Positions 26,554-34,813 of a stretch of 43,203 nucleotides of DNA are shown here, piece after piece. Location of the stretch: positions 1 to 43,203 of the forward strand of contig JAMCRT010000001.1 of the NCBI GenBank assembly GCA_023380695.1. Reading direction: 5' to 3'. Positions within the stretch are counted from its first letter, which is position 1. The number at the start of each line of letters is the position of its first letter. The translations under genes and the position numbers were made by a program. Below the pieces are notes generated by a model. It had not been told where the DNA came from. It saw nothing but the letters and a program-made list of their open reading frames with translations, and searched no databases. The stretch comes from Patescibacteria group bacterium. GTDB taxonomy: Bacteria > Patescibacteriota > Dojkabacteria > JAKAPS01 > JAJZLI01.

Positions 26554-27108
26554 TCATATAAGTTTAAAAATAAGTGCAAACGCTACGCTGATTAAAATTA
26601 AACCACTTAGAGCCTCACTTAATTTGCCTATCTTTTTCCCTAACTGGTGTCCAAGTTCAAGACCAATTAATGCTAGCACAACACTTGTACAGCCAATAAC
26701 GGCTGCTGACAATAATAGAGGTTCTTTATGAGTCCCTAAACTAAACCCAATAACAAGATTATCTATGCTAAGAGCTAACCCAGCCATAATTAACTTAAAA
26801 TTATTTTTAACTACTACTTTTACTTCTTTAGTATCATCATCTTTAAAAGATCCCACTAACTCGTAAACTCCAGCCAACAATAAAAGACCGCCACCAATAT
26901 AATTGGCATATGATCCAAATAAATTTGAAATTTGTTTTCCTATAATTAAGCCAATTATTGGCATGCCTGTTTCAAATAATCCAAATACAATTGCAATCTT
27001 GGTTCTAACTGACCGACTCACACCGCTCATTCCAATAGCAATAGATGCTGCAAAGTTTCCCAAGCCAACAGAGATGCCTAATAGTAGAAGTGTTAAAAGG
27101 TTATTCAT
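26554..27108 (-). CDS. MntP-like manganese efflux pump
   Basis: The 184-residue protein has six hydrophobic helices in two three-helix repeats, as in MntP. The second repeat keeps the acidic motif LALSIDNLVIGFSLG. In the first, the usual Asp is Asn (LGNFAASIAIGMSG), which may alter metal handling. AGGAAG lies ahead of the ATG. The GC content and codon choice are clearly higher than in neighbouring genes, and the preceding 79-residue gene shares that composition, so both look horizontally acquired. The usual upstream Mn riboswitch (yybP-ykoY) is not evident. Confidence 0.8.
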   Translation of the reverse strand: MNNLLTLLLLGISVGLGNFAASIAIGMSGVSRSVRTKIAIVFGLFETGMPIIGLIIGKQISNLFGSYANYIGGGLLLLAGVYELVGSFKDDDTKEVKVVVKNNFKLIMAGLALSIDNLVIGFSLGTHKEPLLLSAAVIGCTSVVLALIGLELGHQLGKKIGKLSEALSGLILISVAFALIFKLI

Positions 27109-27138
27109 ATTTTCTTCCTATGATCTATTTTTTTTGTT

Positions 27139-27378
27139 TTATCCATTCTTTAGGGCTATTAAAGATTGAAGTGATTCATTTTCTGTAAGTTTGTCGCTCC
27201 CAAGTACTCTGTTAACATCTTCTACTATTTGCTGGTCCTGGAAATAATGATGACGATCAGCCCAAATATGACCTGCTTGCTCTAGGTCAACAGCCCGATC
27301 TGTTTGCCAGTAGAATACATTGACCCTATCTGTAATCGTTTTATTTATCTTTCCTAAGTCTATGTTTTGCTCTGGCAT
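27139..27378 (-). CDS. hypothetical protein, 79 aa, foreign-looking composition
   Basis: I do not recognise the family. The acidic, soluble product contains VFYWQTDRAVDLEQAGHIWA and DRHHYFQDQQIVEDVNRVLG; the His and Asp cluster (ADRHHYF) could bind metal, but that is speculation. It starts within the stop codon of the response regulator gene (TAATG) and is followed 30 bases later by mntP. Codon use matches mntP rather than the regulator. Confidence 0.6.
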   Translation of the reverse strand: MPEQNIDLGKINKTITDRVNVFYWQTDRAVDLEQAGHIWADRHHYFQDQQIVEDVNRVLGSDKLTENESLQSLIALKNG

Positions 27379-27737
27379 TATTGAGTATATCTTTTAACTT
27401 CATCAACTAATTGTGAAAGAGAAGTCTCCATTTTTATTATATATCCATCAGCCCCATTATCATATGCTTCATTAATAACTACGGGTGTATCTAGGTTTGT
27501 TATCATTACAATTTTTTTTGTACTGTCCTTTTCTTTCATTTTTTTTAATATATCAATTCCAGATGAATCTTGTAGTGTTATATCTAGCAAAGTAAGATCT
27601 GGATTTTCTTTTGAAAATAAATCTAGCCCCATCTCACCTGTAGGAGCTTCAATAACTTCAAATCCTGAATATTGAAGTTCTTTTTTATATATATCTCTTA
27701 TATCTTTTTCATCCTCAACTATTAAAATTTTGCTCAT
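27378..27737 (-). CDS. single-domain response regulator
   Basis: The 119-residue receiver domain has the acidic pocket IVEDEKD (8-9), the phospho-acceptor Asp52 in TLLDITLQD, Thr80 in VMITNLD and Lys102 in YIIKMET. No output domain follows, so it acts by protein contact or as part of a phosphorelay (CheY/Spo0F style). It starts 4 bases inside the end of the first kinase gene and is translationally coupled to it. Confidence 0.92.
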   Translation of the reverse strand: MSKILIVEDEKDIRDIYKKELQYSGFEVIEAPTGEMGLDLFSKENPDLTLLDITLQDSSGIDILKKMKEKDSTKKIVMITNLDTPVVINEAYDNGADGYIIKMETSLSQLVDEVKRYTQ

Positions 27738-28981
27738 AATGGAATCTGTATTTTAAATGTTGTACCCACACCTTCAATTGATATTATTTTTATATTACCC
27801 TTATGTGCCTTAATAATAATATTAGATATATAAACACTTAATTTTTTTGATTGTAATGTTTGTATAGATTTAAATATATCATCTTCTTCATCAAATATAT
27901 TTTTTATATCTTCTTTGGTCATTCCTACTCCATTATTCTTAACTTCAATTGTTAAAGTTTTCTTTAATATAAAGGAATGTACACTAACATTGGATTTTGC
28001 ATTATAAATTGCACTTTGTATTATATTTGCTATAGCAATTTTAATTTTATCAGAATCAAATATTCCCGTTTTATTTTTTTCTATGTCATTTTGATTATTG
28101 ACAGAAATTCCTCTAACCCTTCCTGTACCTTTCATTTCCATTACTATGGCATCTATAAAATCAAATATATTATTTTGTGATGGATCTATGCTAATTGAGT
28201 GATTTTGTAGTAGTACTATATTGAGCAAATCTTCAATTAAAAGTCTGAGTTTTTCTATATTCTCAGTAATAGTTTCTAAATATTCTTTTTGATCCTTGTT
28301 AATTTTTCCTGGTCTTTCATTCGTTAAAAGTTCTAAATATCCATTTATAATACTAATAGGTGTTCTGAGATTATGTGATGCTATATTTACAAATTCATTT
28401 TTAACATCATTTAATTTCTCTTCCTCTTTTGTTTTAATAATAGTGTTATATAAAACATTTTGTGTATTTTTCAGTGTTTCAGAGAGCCATCCGGTGATTA
28501 TTGCAAGTGCTAGTATTAAAAATATCTTTACTAGAAGAAAAAGAGGGTTTATGTTTGTATATATCATAAATGCAGCATATGTAAATGATGCTGTTACTCC
28601 TTCTGCGAAAGATGCATTAATTCCATATTCTATAGTATCAAATGCTATTGATAGGAATATAAAGAGATATAAATCTGTATTTAAAAGTCCAGTGAATGCA
28701 AGCAGTATAATAATCAAAGCACCATCTATTGCAGATACAATTGCTCCAACAGTATCTGCTGGGAGTTTTCCTGTTACTGAAAGTATTGTCCCTATATTTC
28801 TATAAATTTCAGATATTAAAAATATAAGGATAATAATAAATAAATCTTGATAACTTACATGAAAATATATTGCAGATAAGAATAATAAAATTTTGATTAT
28901 AATTCTTGTGAAAATTACTGATGCAACAGGTGTAGATATTGCATAATCTGCTTTAGTTATATTAAAGAATTTTTTTAACAT
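27734..28981 (-). CDS. membrane sensor histidine kinase with degenerate ATP lid
   Basis: The 415 residues have about six N-terminal membrane helices (20-170) with no recognisable extracytoplasmic sensor. HisKA follows, with NIASHNLRTPISIINGYLEL (phospho-His203), then an HATPase domain. The G1 region is present (EVKNNGVGMTKEDIKNIFDE), but the second glycine box expected before the last helix is replaced by LQSKKLSVYISNIIIKA. ATP binding may be impaired, or the protein may act mainly as a phosphatase. TATAAA lies 8 nt before the ATG. The membrane plan resembles the kinase at 29026. Confidence 0.87.
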   Translation of the reverse strand: MLKKFFNITKADYAISTPVASVIFTRIIIKILLFLSAIYFHVSYQDLFIIILIFLISEIYRNIGTILSVTGKLPADTVGAIVSAIDGALIIILLAFTGLLNTDLYLFIFLSIAFDTIEYGINASFAEGVTASFTYAAFMIYTNINPLFLLVKIFLILALAIITGWLSETLKNTQNVLYNTIIKTKEEEKLNDVKNEFVNIASHNLRTPISIINGYLELLTNERPGKINKDQKEYLETITENIEKLRLLIEDLLNIVLLQNHSISIDPSQNNIFDFIDAIVMEMKGTGRVRGISVNNQNDIEKNKTGIFDSDKIKIAIANIIQSAIYNAKSNVSVHSFILKKTLTIEVKNNGVGMTKEDIKNIFDEEDDIFKSIQTLQSKKLSVYISNIIIKAHKGNIKIISIEGVGTTFKIQIPL

Positions 28982-29025
28982 GATCTTTATTTATAAGAGT
29001 ATCTCAATTTTAAATCGAAGTAAAG

Positions 29026-30273
29026 TTAAAGACTTTCAAGTGATGATATTACATTTTGTATAGGGAATTTAATGATGACCTCTGTTCCTTTATTTTCCTC
29101 AGATTTTATATCTATTGATCCTGTTTCTAGATTAATAATTGTTTTTACCATATACAATCCTAATCCTATTCCCTCAAAATTGGACACTAAAGGATCTCCT
29201 GCCTTAATATATTGATCAAAGATATTTTTTAATTTATCTTTTGCTATTCCTATACCATAATCTTTTATTCTTATTTCTAGATTATTGATGTCAGATGATA
29301 AATGTATTTCTATTGATGAATTATTCTTAGAGTATTTAATTGCATTATCTACAATATTTTCAATGATCAGTCTAAATCGATATTGATTAGCTTCAATATC
29401 TGGAATTTGACTATGTTCTATTATTTGAATATCAATTTTTTTTGCTGTTGTCTTTTCTTTAAATGAATCTATTATATCTTTAATGATTTGTTTTGGATGA
29501 ATAGTTGTTTTCTCTTTTTCTTCTCCTATTGTAAGTATACCCAATATTTCTTCTGTTATATTTGATAATATATCAATATTTGTTTTTATTAAATCAAGAT
29601 ATTTATGCTGTACTCCTATATCAGATTCTGTTTCCATTAATTGGAAGTATCCTCTAATAGTTGCAAGTGGTGTTCTAAGATTATGTGATGCTATTGCAGT
29701 GAATGCATTTTTCAGATCTTCTACATCTTTTGATTGCATTACATCAATTTGTGAAGTTACTGTATCTTGTATTTTAAATATTTTTTTTGTAATTAAATAG
29801 TTTAAAATTCCCACAAATATTATAATGACAGATCTTATTGCATAATAATTAAAATTGCTTACAAAATAGACTGAAAGATTCAGGAAAAAATATGATATAC
29901 CTATAACAATACCTTCAATTAGTACAGATTCATAATCATACATCAATGAATTGAAGAAAAGAGATAACAGTATTAATATATATCCTCCATTTAATAACAT
30001 TTGGGAGTTATATATTATAAAAAGTATAATAAATCCTTCTATAATTGAGAGTATAGATCCTATTATGATTTTATCTTTATTATATTTATATATCAGTATT
30101 GTTCCACTGATTTTTATGAGTTCATTGAATATAATAGAGAGTATTATTAGATTTATGATGCTACCAATTATAATATTGTGTGTATAACTGAGAAATATGG
30201 GTATAAATATTAGTAGCAGAGCTATTCGTACTATATGAATAATTAATATATCTTTGGGCAATTTTAATTTCAT
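29026..30273 (-). CDS. membrane sensor histidine kinase
   Basis: The 415-residue protein mirrors the next kinase in layout: about six membrane helices (8-165), HisKA with IASHNLRTPLATIRGYFQLM (His197), and a complete HATPase domain. The ATPase domain shows IIENIVDNAIKYS (N box), IKDYGIGIAKDKLKNIFDQY (G1), and EGIGLGLYMVKTIINLETGS (G2). Equal length and shared architecture suggest the two kinases are paralogues, perhaps working as a pair on the single regulator at 27378. It follows the glycosyltransferase gene by 4 bases. Confidence 0.9.
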   Translation of the reverse strand: MKLKLPKDILIIHIVRIALLLIFIPIFLSYTHNIIIGSIINLIILSIIFNELIKISGTILIYKYNKDKIIIGSILSIIEGFIILFIIYNSQMLLNGGYILILLSLFFNSLMYDYESVLIEGIVIGISYFFLNLSVYFVSNFNYYAIRSVIIIFVGILNYLITKKIFKIQDTVTSQIDVMQSKDVEDLKNAFTAIASHNLRTPLATIRGYFQLMETESDIGVQHKYLDLIKTNIDILSNITEEILGILTIGEEKEKTTIHPKQIIKDIIDSFKEKTTAKKIDIQIIEHSQIPDIEANQYRFRLIIENIVDNAIKYSKNNSSIEIHLSSDINNLEIRIKDYGIGIAKDKLKNIFDQYIKAGDPLVSNFEGIGLGLYMVKTIINLETGSIDIKSEENKGTEVIIKFPIQNVISSLESL

Positions 30274-30277
30274 ATAT

Positions 30278-31378
30278 TTATTTTATCTCTTTTATAATTT
30301 TTTTTGCAGTTTTTGTCCAGCTATATTTTTCTATCAGATTCCTATTGTTTTTTATGAGTTCATCTCTTTTATCATTATTAGTATATAATAGATTTAATGC
30401 TTTTACTACTGGCATAATGCTTTTTGGATTCACAAAAATTGTCTGTGTGTCATCTAATATTTCTCTAAATACATCAATATTACTACATATTATAGGAACT
30501 CCAACATAACATGCCTCAAGTATTGGTAGACCAAATCCCTCATCAAAACTAAGAGTAACTAGAGCTATTGAATTTTTTAAAAGATATAATTTCTCCTGTT
30601 CTTTTACAATACCCAGAGGTTTAATATATTTCTTTTTTCTTTTTATAAGTGCGCTACTATTTTCTGGTACTCCTATTAGTACCAGTTCTGAGCTATTCTT
30701 AAATCTCTTTTTATATTTTATAAAGGCATTTACCAATCCTCTAATATTTTTATGTGGTTTATCATTTCCTATATATACGAAATAATCACTTTGTATATTA
30801 TAATTCTTTCTAATATCTAAGCTTTCCATATTTGATATCTTAGGCATTGTAATTCCAGCTCCTATAACTTTTATTTTTTTACTCTTGATATTTATATAAG
30901 ATAAAATATCATTCTTTGTTGCATTTGTAAGAGTAAAGATTTTTTTTGCGTGATTTATGCTCCATTTTAAATGTATTGCGTTATATAATCTGTATTTGAA
31001 GCTCACAAATTTTGGATTTTTTACTCCAATAATATCGTTAACTATTAATATATATGGCACTCCAATAAAATATACACTTCCAAATATATCTGTTATAAAC
31101 AGGTTTAATTTAAATCTCTTAAGTTCCTTTTGTAGAGTAAATTGAGATAATGGACTTTGTGTTTTTGATTTTATTGTAACTACTTTTACGTTTGTTAACT
31201 TGGAATATTTATCTTTGTATTTTCTATATACATTATTATTGTTAAATATTAAATAGTATATATTACTTTTATCTCTTTTAATTATTTCGGGGATAACAGA
31301 TTTAATATAGTTTCCTATACCGGTAGGTTTCTCTTCTATTGCTCTACAATCAATTCCTATGTATTTCATATCTTTCAA
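30278..31378 (-). CDS. GT4-family glycosyltransferase
   Basis: The 366-residue GT-B enzyme shows the GT4 plan. YIGIDCRAIEEKPTGIGNYI is the N-terminal loop, YFVYIGNDKPHKNIRGLVNA opens the donor-binding domain, and SFDEGFGLPILEACYVGVPI carries the E-x7-E nucleotide-sugar motif. It resembles mannosyltransferases of surface polysaccharide clusters. Start at 31378 or the fourth-codon ATG. It lies upstream of the kinase genes and 38 bases downstream of galE on the same strand, linking it to UDP-sugar supply. Confidence 0.88.
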   Translation of the reverse strand: MKDMKYIGIDCRAIEEKPTGIGNYIKSVIPEIIKRDKSNIYYLIFNNNNVYRKYKDKYSKLTNVKVVTIKSKTQSPLSQFTLQKELKRFKLNLFITDIFGSVYFIGVPYILIVNDIIGVKNPKFVSFKYRLYNAIHLKWSINHAKKIFTLTNATKNDILSYINIKSKKIKVIGAGITMPKISNMESLDIRKNYNIQSDYFVYIGNDKPHKNIRGLVNAFIKYKKRFKNSSELVLIGVPENSSALIKRKKKYIKPLGIVKEQEKLYLLKNSIALVTLSFDEGFGLPILEACYVGVPIICSNIDVFREILDDTQTIFVNPKSIMPVVKALNLLYTNNDKRDELIKNNRNLIEKYSWTKTAKKIIKEIK

Positions 31379-31415
31379 TATAATCTATAAAACATGTAAG
31401 TATATCATAAATTTG

Positions 31416-32387
31416 CTAGTTTTCGTAGTTTTTATGATAGCTATAAGCACTTGATATTATATCTGTAATACTGTATTTTGGCTCCCAGAGTAATGTATTT
31501 TTAGCTTTACTAAAATCTGCAATTAGTATACTAGGGTCTCCTTCTCTTTTATCTCCAATACTAAAATTTACTTTTTCCCCTGTTACTTTTTCAACCTCTC
31601 TGATAATTTCAAATATAGAATATCCCTTGTTTGCTCCAAGATTAAATATATTACTTTTTTTGTTGCTTATTAGATATTCAAGTGCTAATACATGAGCATT
31701 TGCAAGATCATTAACATGTATATAATCTCTTATACAAGATCCATCTTTAGTATCATATGTATTTCCATAAACTGTGAATTCATTATTGTTTAGTATACTC
31801 TTAATTATTAAAGGAATGAGATGTGTTTCTTTTTTATGTGTTTCTCCTATTTTATATTTATCTGATGCTCCTGCAGCATTAAAATATCTCAAAGATACAG
31901 ATTTAATTCTAAATATTTGATCATAAAATTTTAATATTTTCTCATATGAATATTTAGTAAATCCATATACATTTATTGGTTTTTTTATATCTCCTTCTTT
32001 TATTGGTACTCTTCTAGGATTTCCATATACCCCAGCAGATGATGAAAATACTATATTCTTTATATTATTTTCTTTCATAAAATCCAGTATATCTACTCCT
32101 GTACATATATTTGACCTTATATATAAAGAAGGATCTTTCATACTTTCTCCTACCTGTATCAATCCTGCAAAATGAATAATCCCATCAATTGATCCCTCTT
32201 TGTCAAATACATACTGAAGATTTTCTTTATTAATATCTAATCTATATAGTTTTACATCCTTGACAATATTTTTACTTCCTTGAGATAAATTGTCTACAAC
32301 TATAGGTATATATCCTCTATCTTTGAACTGTGCTGAAGTAACAGATCCTATATATCCTGCACCACCTAAAATTAAAACTTTTCTCAT
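31416..32387 (-). CDS. galE: UDP-glucose 4-epimerase
   Basis: GalE interconverts UDP-glucose and UDP-galactose. The 323 residues include the Rossmann motif ILGGAGYIGSVTSAQF, FAGLIQVGESMKDPSLY, the SSSAGVYG serine region, YGFTKYSYEKIL (Tyr-x3-Lys catalytic pair), SLRYFNAAGA and DGSCIRDYIHVNDLANAHV. All match the family. It heads a minus-strand unit with the GT4 gene downstream. Confidence 0.95.
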   Translation of the reverse strand: MRKVLILGGAGYIGSVTSAQFKDRGYIPIVVDNLSQGSKNIVKDVKLYRLDINKENLQYVFDKEGSIDGIIHFAGLIQVGESMKDPSLYIRSNICTGVDILDFMKENNIKNIVFSSSAGVYGNPRRVPIKEGDIKKPINVYGFTKYSYEKILKFYDQIFRIKSVSLRYFNAAGASDKYKIGETHKKETHLIPLIIKSILNNNEFTVYGNTYDTKDGSCIRDYIHVNDLANAHVLALEYLISNKKSNIFNLGANKGYSIFEIIREVEKVTGEKVNFSIGDKREGDPSILIADFSKAKNTLLWEPKYSITDIISSAYSYHKNYEN

Positions 32388-32521
32388 ATCTTTCTAATTC
32401 AACTAATTTTATTACTTTATTATGTAGGATTTATATTTTTTGTCAATCAAATTGTATGGGGCACATATATCAACATCTTATATGGATATAATGCATAAGA
32501 TGTTGACATATGTCACCAATT

Positions 32522-32550
32522 TTGATACAATTTTAGTGCTTATTTAATAT
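32522..32550 (+). promoter_or_regulatory. sigma70-type promoter of the third YafQ module
   Basis: TTGATA (32522-32527) and TAATAT (32545-32550) are separated by 17 bp, and the ATG follows 6 nt later. It is the clearest complete -35/-10 pair in the window and gives an essentially leaderless transcript. TA autorepression would be expected to act over this site. Confidence 0.6.
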
Positions 32551-32556
32551 GAAAGT

Positions 32557-32835
32557 ATGGATACAGATTCTAGTCAAATAAAAGTAACAATACCTAAGGT
32601 TACAAAAGGTTTATTAACTGAGAAAGCTCAGTCAATGGGTCTTAGTTTAACTAATTATGTTAAAAACCTTCTATATACAGATATAAAAGAAAGTACATAT
32701 CCTGAATATGTTGCATCTAAAATGGTTGATAAATCAGTGAAAGAGGCTATATTTCTTAGTGAAAATGGAGAATTGAAATCTTTTAGCACTATTGATGAAT
32801 TAGATAAATTGGTAGACTCAGTAGATGCAAATTAA
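32557..32835 (+). CDS. RelB-type ribbon-helix-helix antitoxin
   Basis: The 92-residue protein starts IKVTIPKVTKGLLTEKAQSM and continues GLSLTNYVKNLL, a ribbon-helix-helix DNA-binding domain. It ends with an acidic helix (TIDELDKLVDSVDAN). It precedes and overlaps by 11 bases a YafQ-like toxin, so it is the antitoxin and autoregulator of that module. The start is fixed by the promoter 6 nt upstream. Confidence 0.82.
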   Translation: MDTDSSQIKVTIPKVTKGLLTEKAQSMGLSLTNYVKNLLYTDIKESTYPEYVASKMVDKSVKEAIFLSENGELKSFSTIDELDKLVDSVDAN

Positions 32836-33088
32836 AATTCAAAAATCTTGTCTTAGAAAACTGAATAAATATAAGAAGAAAGATATACATAGATATAGAA
32901 GGATATTATTAAAGATTGAATTATTTAAAACTGATATCAATAATTCATCATTAAGAGTTCATAAATTAACAGGTAAGTATGGTAATTATTGGAGTTTTTC
33001 AGTAGAAGAAGATTTAAGAATAATTTATATTTATAAAGATGAAATTACTTTTGTTGATATAGGAACTCATAATGAGGTGTATAGATGA
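32825..33088 (+). CDS. yafQ: YafQ/RelE-family mRNA-interferase toxin (third copy)
   Basis: The 87 residues show a basic first half (CLRKLNKYKKKDIHRYRRIL), SSLRVHKLTGKYGNYWSF, EEDLRIIYIYK and a C-terminal IGTHNEVYR. This is the same scaffold as the toxins at 3245 and 7541, but in the plus orientation and with the most divergent sequence. Its stop overlaps a 22-codon ORF (33086-33154) that runs into the compositional boundary and is probably a truncated gene or chance. Confidence 0.85.
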   Translation: MQIKIQKSCLRKLNKYKKKDIHRYRRILLKIELFKTDINNSSLRVHKLTGKYGNYWSFSVEEDLRIIYIYKDEITFVDIGTHNEVYR

Positions 33089-33140
33089 ATATAAAATTCT
33101 CTCAATTAAAGAATTTAAAGGAAATATTACTAATAAAACA

Positions 33141-33192
33141 GGTGGCGATTTGAACCCAACTGCAAATTAGTGCAAGTTCACGTATTTCCACC
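33141..33192 (-). ncRNA. candidate 52-nt structured RNA (tRNA-like remnant possible)
   Basis: On the minus strand, TATAAT (33099+100, that is 33199-33204) stands 6 nt before GGTGG, which would be the transcript start. GGTGG pairs with CCACC at the other end (33141-33145). A bulged 7-bp stem with a 6-nt loop lies inside, and the tRNA T-loop-like GGTTCAAATC precedes the closing strand. T-rich sequence (TGTTTTATT) follows. The T stem does not pair properly, so it is not an intact tRNA. It may be a small RNA or a tRNA 3' relic marking an integration site. Confidence 0.3.
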
Positions 33193-33242
33193 TTTATGAT
33201 TATATCATATGTTTTGTAACCTTTTCATCTGGATGTGGTTTT

Positions 33243-33264
33243 AGTCGGATTTCGGAACTTTAAG
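33243..33264. repeat. direct repeat, copy 1 (22 bp)
   Basis: The 22 bases containing GGAACTTTAAG match 33875-33896 at 20 of 22 positions, in the same orientation, 632 bp apart. The pair brackets the C39-like protease gene. It is not palindromic and could be a recombination scar or attachment-type repeat. Confidence 0.6.
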
Positions 33265-33312
33265 TCTTACGATTGACCTCTTGTCGATGATGAGAATGAA
33301 GGTTATGTTAGC

Positions 33313-33717
33313 TTAAGTTGGTATTAAAGCATACATGGCTTTGCCTGGGAGTTCGGATCTGAAACCAGATTTGGCATTTTTCAATATTTTATCCTCTGGT
33401 AGATTGATCCACGGATCCATCCATTGATTATCATGGAAGACTAAGTAGTGTCCAACTGGATATGAAGAGGATCTTTCTATAAGTACTATTGAGCCATTCG
33501 AATAAATAGTCTTTCGCTTTTTGGGAACATAGTAATTTTTATAACTAAGACCGTAGCGATTCAACGCAGCTACCAGATCACTTGGACACCAACCATGTTT
33601 GACGCTATATTCTTTACCTAGAAAGATTACAGCTTGCTGGAAAGTCATATTGCAAATAAAGGCAAAGCAGGCGACGCCACAACCATAATCTAGTTCTTGG
33701 GTAATACTTTGTTTCAT
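33313..33717 (-). CDS. stand-alone C39-like cysteine protease
   Basis: The 134-residue protein keeps the C39 papain-like catalytic set. QELDYGCGVACFAF gives the oxyanion Gln7 and nucleophile Cys13, and VGHYLVFHDNQWMDPW gives His90 and Asp101. C39 domains normally sit at the N-terminus of ABC exporters and cut double-glycine leaders; this one is alone, with no transporter or membrane segment. Composition is clearly richer in G+C than the flanks, suggesting transfer. TATAAT (33724-33729) lies 6 nt before the ATG. Confidence 0.8.
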   Translation of the reverse strand: MKQSITQELDYGCGVACFAFICNMTFQQAVIFLGKEYSVKHGWCPSDLVAALNRYGLSYKNYYVPKKRKTIYSNGSIVLIERSSSYPVGHYLVFHDNQWMDPWINLPEDKILKNAKSGFRSELPGKAMYALIPT

Positions 33718-33874
33718 ATCGCCATTATAGATTTTATAAATATATAAACAAGCGCAAATTAATAAACTTCCGAAGAAGTCCTGAGTTCAAATTTTTGGTT
33801 TGGTAATGAGCATAGCCCTATTTTAGAAACTAATGAGTTACTGTGGTTGTATATTACAAATTGGCTAGTACTTC

Positions 33875-33896
33875 AGTTGGATTTCTGAACTTTAAG
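33875..33896. repeat. direct repeat, copy 2 (22 bp)
   Basis: Second copy of the repeat at 33243-33264, with two substitutions. It overlaps the stop codon of the hydrolase gene by five bases. The shared part reads TGAACTTTAAG here and GGAACTTTAAG in copy 1. Confidence 0.6.
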
Positions 33897-34557
33897 CGAT
33901 ACCTAATTCTTTTTTAATCATGTCAAGGAGTTGATTTCTTGACTTACCTGTAAAGTTATGATCCGCTTTTAAATGATCAAATTTTATTCTGTCATCTAAC
34001 TTTGTAAAATTTGTCATCTCGACAATCTCATCATCATCAGCTTTTATAACCACTAATTCTGTATTTTGGCTAAATAAATCAAAAGCTTTTATTAGATTTA
34101 AAGAACGTATACTACTCCAGTAATCACTTGGGATTAGTGTTGTGCTACTGTCCTTACGGGGTATTCTCGATACCCCATTGAAATCAAGCTTGGCGTCTGG
34201 CCTGTCAAAAACCTTAATCATTCTTTCTGCGTTTAAACTATCAGGAGGAGCTAAGAAAATAGATTTTCGAAATTTTAAGAGGGATAAAGCTGCTACAACA
34301 CAACCCTGAGAATGAGCGATGAGATCAACTGTAGCTTTAGGGTTATTCTTTCTAACAGATCTGTAGACTTCAATTAATTTTTTAGTTTGAGTTCTTAGTG
34401 AACTAACTAACAGGGTATTATTTTTTGTGTCGATAGTGTTGTAGTCAAACATAAAGTGTTCTTCATTAGGTAGTACTTTTGCGATATCTGAAAATAAACC
34501 CCTATCATCTTTACCAACTCCAAAACCGTGAGAATAAATAATTATTTTGTTTGACAT
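33892..34557 (-). CDS. alpha/beta hydrolase
   Basis: The 221 residues show IIIYSHGFGVGKDDRGLF (oxyanion HG motif), LIAHSQGCVVAALSLL with nucleophile Ser83, a likely acidic residue in VVIKADDDEIVE (about 174-177) and His200 in KADHNF. This is a serine esterase/lipase-type fold of unknown substrate. TATATT (34564-34569) lies 6 nt before the ATG. It shares the G+C-richer composition of the adjacent C39-like gene. Confidence 0.82.
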   Translation of the reverse strand: MSNKIIIYSHGFGVGKDDRGLFSDIAKVLPNEEHFMFDYNTIDTKNNTLLVSSLRTQTKKLIEVYRSVRKNNPKATVDLIAHSQGCVVAALSLLKFRKSIFLAPPDSLNAERMIKVFDRPDAKLDFNGVSRIPRKDSSTTLIPSDYWSSIRSLNLIKAFDLFSQNTELVVIKADDDEIVEMTNFTKLDDRIKFDHLKADHNFTGKSRNQLLDMIKKELGIA

Positions 34558-34813
34558 GCTTGTAATATATTATAAAAGATGGAAAAACTCAACTTAGTGT
34601 TTAGGTTATATACATAAATTTTACAAAAGTATAGTTTTTTCGTATAATTAAAATAGAATCAATATGAAGAGGAGCTTTTTAAGTTTATTCATAAATTTTA
34701 ATTTTTCACTACCGATTTTCTTTAGTAATGAGCTATAAACTTTTTCATTTAGTATAATGGGCCTATTCAAGTAAGTGTTTTAATTCAAACGTTAAACATA
34801 TATAATAATTACT

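Noticed and set aside
26554..27108. yybP-ykoY manganese riboswitch before mntP
   Set aside because: The upstream space is occupied by another coding gene with only a 30-base gap, leaving no room for the structure.
33086..33154. 22-codon ORF overlapping the stop of the third YafQ toxin
   Set aside because: Too short and unrecognisable; it runs across the compositional boundary and may be chance or a truncated gene end.
33141..33165. tRNA gene on the minus strand (GGTTCAAATC T-loop)
   Set aside because: The T stem does not pair, no anticodon arm or 7-bp acceptor stem can be built, and the closed structure is only 52 nt.
33313..33717. C39-like protease as the leader peptidase of the graspetide locus
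   Set aside because: It lies 7.5 kb away in a segment of different composition, and the precursor has no double-glycine motif; a link cannot be supported.
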